From RUG11237 sp964450185 (GTDB lineage Bacteria > Bacillota > Clostridia > Lachnospirales > Lachnospiraceae): a DNA stretch of 32,722 bases. The position numbers and the translations under genes were made by a program. The notes under the pieces are model-generated. The model did no database searches. It worked only from the letters and a program-made list of their open reading frames with translations, and was not told the DNA's origin. Shown here piece after piece: positions 23,505 through 30,114 of this stretch. The DNA lies in NCBI GenBank assembly GCA_964450185.1, contig CAYVCL010000031.1:1-32722 (forward strand), written 5' to 3'. The stretch's first letter is position 1; each line of letters begins with the position of its first letter.

Positions 23505-24761
23505 CTATTTCATTCCACTTACATGAGAATAATATTCCTTTGGCACATAACCGCGGATGAAAATTCCCTCTGCTCTATATTCTTCTTCCAACAAACTTCC
23601 ATATTTTCGCACCAACTGAATGACAGAAGTTTCTGCATAAGGCACAACTCTTTCCACATACATTTGTCTGGAATGAAGATACTCTCTGATAAGCTCCTTA
23701 ATCTCTTCAAATCCTGCGCCTTCTCTGGCAGAGATTCCAAGAACCGACTTCGCCTGCGGGTCTTTCAATTCTATACTAAGCTCCATTTCCTGAACCTTAT
23801 CTATTTTGTTAAACAGTGTGTAAACGGGTTTATTTCCCACTTCCAAATCTTCCAACGTCTTATATACCGTTTCCATTTGGGATTCCATCTGGGGATTGGA
23901 GGCATCTACCACATGAAATATGATATCTGCGTATTTTGCTTCCTCCAAAGTACTTTTAAAGGCTTCAATCAAATGGTGTGGCAGTTTTCGGATAAATCCT
24001 ACGGTGTCGGTAATCAGCACCTGTTCTTTGTTCTCCAATTCCAGTACCCTTGTGGTTGGATCTAAGGTCGCAAAAAGTTTATCTTCCTCCAATACATCTG
24101 CTCCGGTCAAAGCATTTAACAAAGTTGATTTTCCTGCATTGGTATACCCCACAATCGCAATCACCGGCTGTGTACTGTCCATTCTCTGCTTTCGCATTAC
24201 TTCCCTGTGACGTTTTACATCATTTAATTCGCTGTTTAACTGGGCAATTCTGCTTTTTACCAAACGTCTGTCCATTTCCAGTTTCTTCTCTCCGGGACCT
24301 CTGGTACCAATTCCTCCACCCAGTCGTGAAAGAGAACTTCTAAGACCTACCAAACGTGCCAGACGGTATTTTAACTGCGCCAGCTCTACCTGAATTTTTC
24401 CTTCTGCAGTAGTTGCTCTGTTTGCAAAAATATCCAAAATAATCAAAGTTCTGTCCATCACTTTGATATCCAGTTCCAATTCTAAATTGTGCATTTGGGA
24501 CGGTGATAATTCGTCATCACAAATAACACCGGTTGCATTGGTTTCCCGGATAAGTTCTGCCACTTCTTCTATTTTTCCTTTTCCGATGTATGTTTTTTGG
24601 TGAATTGCCTCTCTGTTTTGAATCACTTTTCCAACAGTAATAGCTCCTGCAGTTGCCGCCAATTCTTCTAACTCATCAATACTTTCTTCTGTTTCTCTCT
24701 CGTTTCCTGTGTTCACTCCAATTAGTATGACATACTCTTTTACTTCTTCTATATTTTCCAT
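23505..24761 (-). CDS. hflX: Ribosome-associated GTPase HflX
   Basis: A 418-residue HflX. The N-terminal domain contains IHQKTYIGKGKIEEV and CDDELSPSQMHNLE. A glycine-rich linker RLGGGIGTRGPGEKKLEMDR (about 146-165) precedes the GTPase domain, which has P-loop GYTNAGKST (205-213), DTVGFI (G3) and NKID (G4). HflX binds the 50S subunit and rescues or splits stalled ribosomes, mainly in stress. It follows the EcsC gene by 19 nt, so it is probably co-transcribed with EcsC and the 57-aa gene. AGG at 5 nt precedes the ATG. Confidence 0.94.
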   Translation of the reverse strand: MENIEEVKEYVILIGVNTGNERETEESIDELEELAATAGAITVGKVIQNREAIHQKTYIGKGKIEEVAELIRETNATGVICDDELSPSQMHNLELELDIKVMDRTLIILDIFANRATTAEGKIQVELAQLKYRLARLVGLRSSLSRLGGGIGTRGPGEKKLEMDRRLVKSRIAQLNSELNDVKRHREVMRKQRMDSTQPVIAIVGYTNAGKSTLLNALTGADVLEEDKLFATLDPTTRVLELENKEQVLITDTVGFIRKLPHHLIEAFKSTLEEAKYADIIFHVVDASNPQMESQMETVYKTLEDLEVGNKPVYTLFNKIDKVQEMELSIELKDPQAKSVLGISAREGAGFEEIKELIREYLHSRQMYVERVVPYAETSVIQLVRKYGSLLEEEYRAEGIFIRGYVPKEYYSHVSGMK

Positions 24762-24780
24762 GCATTCCTATCCTTTATTT

Positions 24781-25590
24781 TTATTTTTCCTTTTTCATTT
24801 CATAAAATCGGCGCTTATATTTCAAATTGGAATATTCTGTAATCCGTTTCATATAAATCACATCATAAGCACCACCCACAGCTCCCACTACCGGAAAGCC
24901 CTGCAAAAACTTCATATACAAAAGTTCCTTTGATAATAACCCTGCTGTTTTGCGAATCATTTCTTCTCTCTGGTAATCATGCGGAAGACAACGATATTTC
25001 ATATATTCATTTACCTCTTTATTAATCCACTTCATTTCCTCCCCATAACTGACCGCACCCTGAATCAATAAAAGGATAAAATATTTTTCTTCCTCTGAAT
25101 TGTAATCAAATCCATAGCTTAATGCAATTTCATAAATTCCTTTCAACATCATTCCGGTAAACAATGGGATATCCGGCAAGCCAACTCCCAACACACCCAA
25201 TCCGATACCTGACACACTGGATAATACAACGTTTTTTGCACTGTTTACACCGGCTTTCTTAGAAAAAGCAGTTAATGACTTACGATTTTTCCGCACTTCG
25301 TCCGTATACTCATTAATCTGATAGACTTTCTCCATTTCTTCCCGATTATAGGTCTTTTCAATAATGCCCGTTCCTTTGTCAAATATCAGCGAAAACGCTT
25401 TCCCAAATGCCTGTTCCAACGTACCTTGCAATTTTTCCGGAACTTTTTCCTGAAGCTTTTGGTTCAAAAAAGATTCTTTCTTTTCCATACGTTTACTTAA
25501 GAATTTTTCTTCCTGTCTTATTAAGTTATTCCACTCTTTTTCCATTGGCGGAACTTTCTGAAAAAAATTAATCTGTGCCAATATTCTCAC
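24781..25590 (-). CDS. EcsC-family protein
   Basis: A 269-residue protein of the EcsC family. A charged N-terminus is followed by a hydrophobic central part with the family-like SVSGIGLGVLGVGLPDIPLF, then MMLKGIYEIALSYGFDYNSE. A second hydrophobic part FPVVGAVGGAYDVIYM lies near the C-terminus. Function is poorly defined: EcsC is encoded with the EcsAB ABC transporter in Bacillus, but no such transporter is here. The frame opens at GTG (25590), sharing GTGA with the stop of the small upstream gene. A TTG at 25581 with GGGGTGA before it is an alternative start. Confidence 0.8.
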   Translation of the reverse strand: MRILAQINFFQKVPPMEKEWNNLIRQEEKFLSKRMEKKESFLNQKLQEKVPEKLQGTLEQAFGKAFSLIFDKGTGIIEKTYNREEMEKVYQINEYTDEVRKNRKSLTAFSKKAGVNSAKNVVLSSVSGIGLGVLGVGLPDIPLFTGMMLKGIYEIALSYGFDYNSEEEKYFILLLIQGAVSYGEEMKWINKEVNEYMKYRCLPHDYQREEMIRKTAGLLSKELLYMKFLQGFPVVGAVGGAYDVIYMKRITEYSNLKYKRRFYEMKKEK

Positions 25591-25760
25591 CCCATTATTT
25601 CATATTGCATCATTTCATATTTCACCTGACTTCCCTCTACAATTTCCGCCGGAAGCAACGCTCTTGCCACAAGTTTTAAATCATCACTTTCTATATCCGT
25701 TCTTTTTAAATTCGCATAGTCACCGTCAATGCTGACCACTTCATAATACCATGTTTCAAT
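25587..25760 (-). CDS. Small conserved-looking 57-aa protein, apparent AUU start
   Basis: The frame directly upstream of ecsC reads ETWYYEVVSIDGDYANLKRT, then ARALLPAEIVEGSQVKYEMM and ends at TGA overlapping the ecsC GTG (GTGA). The amphipathic pattern looks like a small beta-rich domain; I cannot name a family with certainty. A TAG closes the frame 4 codons above. The only codon in phase with the strong AGGAGG (25771-25766, 5-nt spacing) is ATT at 25760. ATG and TTG codons nearby are in other frames and yield short nonsense peptides. An internal GTG at codon 8 would cut off the WYYE segment and lacks a site. Confidence 0.65.
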   Translation of the reverse strand: METWYYEVVSIDGDYANLKRTDIESDDLKLVARALLPAEIVEGSQVKYEMMQYEIMG

Positions 25761-25911
25761 AAGTTCCTCCTAGTTTGCACGTTTTTCTCTATTTTATCAC
25801 ACCTTTGTTTGTATGTGGGAAATATTTTCTGCGGATGGGCAATGTTGACTGAATTTTTATCATAAAAGTGTCACTTTGAGCGGATATGAATATATAGCTT
25901 GTTTTAAGCAT

Positions 25912-25943
25912 AAAAAATCCCCGAAAACCTTGAATTTTCGGGG
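25912..25943 (-). terminator. Terminator of the infC-rpmI-rplT operon
   Basis: 9-bp stem CCCCGAAAA / TTTTCGGGG with a 7-nt loop, then ATTTTTT on the minus strand, 11 nt after the rplT stop. Between this and the 57-aa gene (25772-25911) I see no gene, only AT-rich DNA that probably carries that gene's promoter (TGTGATAAAAT region). Confidence 0.92.
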
Positions 25944-25954
25944 TTAATATTTAA

Positions 25955-26311
25955 TTAAGCAAGTTTAGACTTAGCTAATTCTGCTAATGTTGCAAATCCT
26001 TCTGCATCATTTACAGCCATTTCAGCAAGCATTTTTCTGTTTACTTCAACACCTGCTAATTTTAATCCGTACATGAATTTGCTGTAAGATAATCCGTTGA
26101 TTCTTGCAGCAGCGTTAATTCTTGCAATCCATAACTGTCTGAACTGACGTTTTCTTTCTTTTCTACCTGCGTAAGAACTTGTTAAAGCTCTCATTACAGA
26201 CTGTTTTGCGATTCTATACTGTTTGGAACGGGCTCCTCTGTAACCTTTAGCCAGTTTTAATACTTTTTTATGTTTTTTCTTGGCATTCATGCCGCCTTTA
26301 ATTCTTGCCAT
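25955..26311 (-). CDS. rplT: Ribosomal protein L20
   Basis: 118 residues, full family length, beginning MARIKGGMNAKKKHKKVLKL with the conserved AKGYRGARSKQYRIAKQ and a C-terminal globular part (LWIARINAAARINGLSYSKF). Essential early 50S assembly protein. In Firmicutes L20 also represses its own operon by binding the infC leader. It follows rpmI by 22 nt. Confidence 0.98.
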   Translation of the reverse strand: MARIKGGMNAKKKHKKVLKLAKGYRGARSKQYRIAKQSVMRALTSSYAGRKERKRQFRQLWIARINAAARINGLSYSKFMYGLKLAGVEVNRKMLAEMAVNDAEGFATLAELAKSKLA

Positions 26312-26333
26312 TTCTCTATTTCCTCCTTATAAA

Positions 26334-26531
26334 TTAGATGTAAGGTAAAATCTTCTTCATTGTCTTTACGTTTGTTGCATCTGTCATTGCAGGTTTTCTA
26401 AGATTTCTCTTTCTCTTAGTTGTCTTCTTTGTTAAGATATGGCTCTTATAAGCTTTATTTCTCTTTAATTTACCTGTACCTGTTGCTTTGAAACGCTTTG
26501 CAGCGGCTCTTTTAGTTTTCATTTTTGGCAT
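26334..26531 (-). CDS. rpmI: Ribosomal protein L35
   Basis: 65 residues, very basic, beginning MPKMKTKRAAAKRFKATGTG and containing RNKAYKSHILTKKTTKRKRN. A standard member of the infC-rpmI-rplT operon, 30 nt after infC. Confidence 0.98.
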   Translation of the reverse strand: MPKMKTKRAAAKRFKATGTGKLKRNKAYKSHILTKKTTKRKRNLRKPAMTDATNVKTMKKILPYI

Positions 26532-26561
26532 TTTATTTTCCTCCTATACTATCTTTCTATT

Positions 26562-27068
26562 TTAACGTTTTTCAGTTAAAAACATCATAATGCTTCTGCC
26601 TTCTAATTTGGCAGGTTTTTCTACAACTGCAACATCTGCAAGCTGTTCTGCAAAATCATCTAAAATGTGTTTGCTCTGCTGCATATGTGCCATTTCTCTT
26701 CCGCGGAAACGCAATGTGACTTTAACTTTATCACCTTTTGCAATAAACTTTCTTGCTGCATTTACCTTTGTCCGTAAGTCATTTTCCTCAATGTTTGGAG
26801 ATAAACGAACTTCCTTTACATCGATTACTTTCTGTTTTTTCTTGGCTTCTTTTTCTCTTCTCGCCATTTCATATCTATACTTTCCGTAATCAACAATTTT
26901 GCATACCGGTGGTTTCGCTGTTGGAGCAATCTTAACCAAATCAAGCTCTGCTTCTTTTGCAAGTGCATATGCTTCCTTGGCAGACATGATTCCTAACTGT
27001 TCTCCATCTTCACCAATCACACGTACTTCCTTATCTCTAATTTGTTCGTTAATCATTAAATCGCTAAT
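26562..27068 (-). CDS. infC: Translation initiation factor IF-3, AUU start
   Basis: 168 residues from the start chosen here: (M)SDLMINEQIRDKEVRVIG, the IF3-N domain, a lysine-rich linker (ARREKEAKKKQKVIDVKEVR), then IF3-C with KGDKVKVTLRFRGREMAHMQ. IF3 checks initiator tRNA and start-codon pairing on the 30S subunit. The first ATG (27056) has no ribosome binding site at a normal distance, while ATT at 27068-27066 lies 6 nt after GGAGGTG (27081-27075). Relatives also have 4-5 residues before LMINE. AUU initiation of infC is a known, widespread device for autogenous control: IF3 discriminates against it. Confidence 0.95.
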   Translation of the reverse strand: MSDLMINEQIRDKEVRVIGEDGEQLGIMSAKEAYALAKEAELDLVKIAPTAKPPVCKIVDYGKYRYEMARREKEAKKKQKVIDVKEVRLSPNIEENDLRTKVNAARKFIAKGDKVKVTLRFRGREMAHMQQSKHILDDFAEQLADVAVVEKPAKLEGRSIMMFLTEKR

Positions 27069-27254
27069 AACCGTGCACCTCCATCACATTTTGAAAAAAT
27101 TTATGTCTTATTAATGAGCAAAAAAATAAGTAGATAGACAGACTACCCACTTACTGATCAAACTTACGCTTTAAAATCAATATAAACACTTAGTCGCCCG
27201 ATTGCGCTAAGGTGAGAGCGGATACTCTGCTTTGTTTTTATTTGCTTTTCACAA
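27069..27254 (-). promoter_or_regulatory. infC leader RNA with attenuator (L20-type leader candidate)
   Basis: About 185 nt between the promoter and the infC start. It holds a stem around 27190-27220 (CACCTTAG with CTAAGTG, one bulge, and an inner CGC/GCG), then a rho-independent terminator (27120-27152) about 40 nt before the ribosome binding site. In B. subtilis L20 binds such a leader and promotes termination. That mechanism is inferred here from position and architecture; the rRNA-mimic site was not verified. Confidence 0.65.
27120..27152 (-). terminator. Attenuator terminator in the infC leader
   Basis: AAGTGGGTAG pairs with CTATCTACTT (two G-U pairs) around a 5-nt loop and is followed by ATTTTTTT on the minus strand. 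It lies upstream of infC, so it must be conditionally bypassed. Confidence 0.8.
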
Positions 27255-27261
27255 CTCCTAT

Positions 27262-27290
27262 AGAATATCATAAGACACCTGATGTGTCAA
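27262..27290 (-). promoter_or_regulatory. Promoter of the infC operon
   Basis: Consensus TTGACA (27290-27285), 17-nt spacer, TATTCT (27267-27262) with an extended TGA before it. The spacer and -35 include the dyad GACAC-ATCAG-GTGTC. Confidence 0.82.
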
Positions 27291-27304
27291 GCAATTTTTT
27301 CAAT

Positions 27305-27334
27305 ACATATTTTTTTATTTTTCCTACATACTAT
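27305..27334 (+). promoter_or_regulatory. Possible sporulation (sigma-E-like) promoter of the DUF1540 gene
   Basis: ACATATT (27305-27311), 15-nt spacer, CATACTAT (27327-27334). This is close to the B. subtilis sigma-E pattern (ATATT, then CATACAnT), with one deviation in each box. No good sigma-A promoter is evident. The ATG is 40 nt downstream. Confidence 0.4.
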
Positions 27335-27374
27335 CCTTGTACAACAAATCAACTATTTTACCGGAGGTGTCATT

Positions 27375-27689
27375 ATGACAAAACTAGATTGTAGCGCCAC
27401 AAGCTGTACTTATAATAAGGATAGACTGTGTGCAAAGGGAGATATTTTAGTAACAGGTTCCGCTGCTGAAAAATCAAGCGAAACCCAGTGCGGTAGTTTC
27501 ATTGGTGCCGGCAGAGATTGCTACTGCAACAGCTCCTCTGACGGAAAAGAAAAGATTGCCGTAAAATGCGAAGCAATCAACTGTATGTTCAACGAAAACC
27601 GCGCCTGCTCTGCTGAACACATTGGTATTTCCGGTCAGCAGGCTCATTCTTCTTCTGAAACAGAATGTTCCAGCTTCCAGAAAAGATAA
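27375..27689 (+). CDS. DUF1540 two-repeat cysteine protein
   Basis: A 104-residue protein with two DUF1540 units. Cys6, Cys11, Cys19 and Cys39 are repeated with exactly the same spacing at Cys65, Cys70, Cys78 and Cys98, with a CYC (49-51) between them. Units begin KLDCSATSCTYNKDRLC and AVKCEAINCMFNENRAC and end ETQCGSF / ETECSSF. Probably small metal-binding or disulfide-linked domains; the family is of unknown function and common in sporulating Clostridia. GGAGGTG at 5 nt sets the ATG; a longer frame to 27282 lies in promoter DNA. One of two plus-strand genes here. Confidence 0.88.
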   Translation: MTKLDCSATSCTYNKDRLCAKGDILVTGSAAEKSSETQCGSFIGAGRDCYCNSSSDGKEKIAVKCEAINCMFNENRACSAEHIGISGQQAHSSSETECSSFQKR

Positions 27690-27700
27690 TGGTTTCCATT

Positions 27701-27730
27701 AAAATCCGGGGAGAAAATTCCCCGGATTTT
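27701..27730. terminator. Bidirectional terminator between DUF1540 and thrS
   Basis: Perfect 12-bp stem AAAATCCGGGGA / TCCCCGGATTTT with a 6-nt loop. It ends in T-runs on both strands and sits between two convergent stops (27689 and 27735). Confidence 0.9.
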
Positions 27731-27734
27731 CTTA

Positions 27735-29693
27735 TTATTTATTTTCTTCTACTTCGATTTTACGAATTTCTTTTGTTCTGATTTCTTTGCAGATTGCATC
27801 AATAAATTCTCCCAATGGCTTCTGACCTTCATCACCTAAGAATCTGCTTCTGACAGAAACTAAATTCTGTTCTTCTTCCTGCTGTCCCACAACAAGCATG
27901 TATGGAACTTTCTGAAGTCTTGCTTCTCTAATCTTGTATCCGATTTTTTCTGCACGATTATCTACTGTTGCAAGAATGTCGTTTTTCTTTAACTCAGCTT
28001 CCACTTTTTCCGCATAATCTTTGTATTTTTCAGAAATTGGTAATACTCTTACCTGTTCCGGACATAACCATGTTGGGAACATACCTGCATATTTTTCAAT
28101 CAGCCATGCAAGAGTTCTTTCGTAACATCCCATACTTGTTCTGTGAATAATGTATGGACGAACTTTTTCTCCATTCTGGTCTACGTAATACATATCAAAC
28201 TGTTCCGCAAGCAATGCATCCCACTGAATTGTAATCATGGTATCTTCTTTGCCATATACATTCTTTGCCTGAATGTCTACTTTTGGTCCGTAGAATGCTG
28301 CTTCTCCTTCTTCTTCAAAGAATGGAATTTCCAATTCATTTAACACATTACGGATTCTCTGCTGTGTTTCTTCCCACACTTCTGCAGAACCAATGTATTT
28401 TTCAGAATTATTCGGGTCCCATTTGGATAAGCGGTAAGTAACATCTTCTTCTACACCAAGAGTTCTTAAGCAGTATCTTGCCAAATCAAGACATCCCTTA
28501 AATTCTTCATCCATCTGATCCGGTCTTACAATCAAATGACCTTCAGAAATTGTAAACTGACGCACTCTGGTAAGTCCATGCATTTCACCAGAATCTTCGC
28601 AACGGAACAGAGTAGATGTTTCACCGTAACGAAGTGGTAAATCTCTGTAAGATTTCTGGCTTGCTTTGTATACATAATACTGGAATGGACATGTCATTGG
28701 ACGAAGTGCAAACACTTCTTTGTCTTTTTCTTCATCACCCATAACAAACATGCCATCTTTATAATGATCCCAATGTCCGGAAATCTTATACAAATCACTT
28801 TTCGCCATCAATGGTGTCTTTGTTCTTACATAACCACGCTTTTCTTCTTCATCTTCAATCCATCTCTGCATGGTCTGAATCATTTTTGCACCCTTTGGCA
28901 TTAACAATGGAAGTCCCTGTCCAATTACATCTACCGTAGTAAATAATTCCATTTCTCTTCCAAGCTTATTGTGGTCACGTTTTTTGATATCTTCTAAATG
29001 AGCTAAATATGCTTCTAATTCATCTTTTTTATTGAATGCTGTTCCATATACACGAGTCAGCATCTTATTCTTTTCATTTCCTCTCCAATATGCACCTGAG
29101 GATGAAATCAATTTAAATGCCTTGATGTTCTTTGTGCTCATCAAATGAGGTCCTGCACAAAGGTCTGTAAATTCACCCTGGCTGTAGAAAGAAATTTCTG
29201 CATCTTCTGGTAAATCTTCAATCAATTCTACCTTGTAGTCTTCTCCTTTACCCTTCATAAATTCAATGGCTTCTGCTCTTGGTAAAGTATATCTTTCCAA
29301 TGTTTTTCCTTCTTTGATGATTTTTTTCATCTCTTTTTCCAAAGCATCTAAATCTTCTCTGGAAAATGGTTCACATTCAAAATCATAGTAAAATCCTGTA
29401 TCGATAGATGGTCCGATTGCAAGTTTTGCTTCCGGATGCAGTCTTTTTACTGCTTCTGCTAAAACGTGAGAAGTAGTGTGTCTTAAAGCAGCCAGACCCT
29501 TTTCATCATTGGCTGTCAAAATATTTAATTCGCAGTCACTGTTAATCACAGTTCTTAAATCTACAACTTCACCGTTCACTTCCCCTGCTGTAGCTACTCT
29601 TGCAAGTCCTTCGCTGATATCTTTTGCAATGTCAATGACTGACATTTCGCCAGCATATTCTTTTACGCTTCCATCTTTTAATGTTACCTTCAT
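27735..29693 (-). CDS. thrS: Threonyl-tRNA synthetase
   Basis: A 652-residue class II synthetase. The TGS domain (about 1-60, MKVTLKDGSVKEYAGEMSVI) comes first. The editing domain has the HTTSHVLAEA metal/proofreading motif and the later CAGPH. The catalytic core has TCPFQYYVYK, motif 2 (TSTLFRCEDSGEMHGLTRVR) and motif 3 (RTSMGCYERTLAWLI). The anticodon-binding domain (LCPEQVRVLPISEKYKDYA) is last. AGGAG at 8 nt sets the ATG; a frame 12 codons longer lacks a site. Expression is controlled by the T-box leader just upstream. Confidence 0.97.
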   Translation of the reverse strand: MKVTLKDGSVKEYAGEMSVIDIAKDISEGLARVATAGEVNGEVVDLRTVINSDCELNILTANDEKGLAALRHTTSHVLAEAVKRLHPEAKLAIGPSIDTGFYYDFECEPFSREDLDALEKEMKKIIKEGKTLERYTLPRAEAIEFMKGKGEDYKVELIEDLPEDAEISFYSQGEFTDLCAGPHLMSTKNIKAFKLISSSGAYWRGNEKNKMLTRVYGTAFNKKDELEAYLAHLEDIKKRDHNKLGREMELFTTVDVIGQGLPLLMPKGAKMIQTMQRWIEDEEEKRGYVRTKTPLMAKSDLYKISGHWDHYKDGMFVMGDEEKDKEVFALRPMTCPFQYYVYKASQKSYRDLPLRYGETSTLFRCEDSGEMHGLTRVRQFTISEGHLIVRPDQMDEEFKGCLDLARYCLRTLGVEEDVTYRLSKWDPNNSEKYIGSAEVWEETQQRIRNVLNELEIPFFEEEGEAAFYGPKVDIQAKNVYGKEDTMITIQWDALLAEQFDMYYVDQNGEKVRPYIIHRTSMGCYERTLAWLIEKYAGMFPTWLCPEQVRVLPISEKYKDYAEKVEAELKKNDILATVDNRAEKIGYKIREARLQKVPYMLVVGQQEEEQNLVSVRSRFLGDEGQKPLGEFIDAICKEIRTKEIRKIEVEENK

Positions 29694-29734
29694 ATTTCTT
29701 TCTCCTTCCACTTTTCCTGATTGCTCCACAACCT

Positions 29735-29985
29735 AAAAAATCCCTGCCAATGCAGATAACTGCACTGGCAGGGACGAATATACGAATCCGCGGTTCCACC
29801 CTGATTGTCTGGTACCAAACCTCTTATCATGATTGTAACGTAATCAACGTGCTGTATTAAAGCAACTCCGGGGTGGTCTTCAAATAATTCCTACCGAAAT
29901 GTCGCACCAAACCATTTCTCTCTGAAGATATTCCTTATCCTACTCTTCCCATCAGCGTTTTCTTTTATTTGGTTTCTTTCTAAGC
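29735..29985 (-). promoter_or_regulatory. T-box leader (threonine) of thrS
   Basis: A tRNA-sensing riboswitch. It contains the conserved T-box AGGGTGGAACCGCGG (29803-29788 region) and a stem I with the AGAGAG loop motif. A specifier region GAAGACCACC gives ACC (Thr) at 29877-29875. A strong terminator closes it: 14-nt arms TCCCTGCCAGTGCA / TGCATTGGCAGGGA, then TTTTTT (29774-29735). Uncharged tRNA-Thr would stabilise the antiterminator and allow thrS transcription. The specifier assignment fits the downstream gene, which supports it. Confidence 0.93.
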
Positions 29986-29992
29986 TACTGCT

Positions 29993-30022
29993 ATTCTATA
30001 CCCAAACGAAATATTTTGTCAA
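29993..30022 (-). promoter_or_regulatory. Promoter of the thrS T-box transcript
   Basis: Consensus TTGACA (30022-30017), then TATAGA/TAGAAT with a 16- or 18-nt spacer (30000-29993). Confidence 0.75.
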
Positions 30023-30030
30023 GTTTATTC

Positions 30031-30059
30031 TTGATTTTCCCCAAAAGACGTTGTATTGT
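30031..30059 (+). promoter_or_regulatory. Possible promoter of the ClC-family gene
   Basis: TTGATT (30031-30036), 17-nt spacer, TATTGT (30054-30059). Moderate match; other placements in this AT-rich stretch are possible. It diverges from the thrS promoter. Confidence 0.4.
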
Positions 30060-30114
30060 TTATTTGTCGAAAATTGTATTTTACGAAACATATACAACTT
30101 AAGGAGTAAATATT

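Noticed and set aside
30023..30114. Fluoride (crcB) riboswitch before the ClC-family gene
   Set aside because: The stretch is AT-rich and lacks the conserved crcB core; no compact fold is seen.
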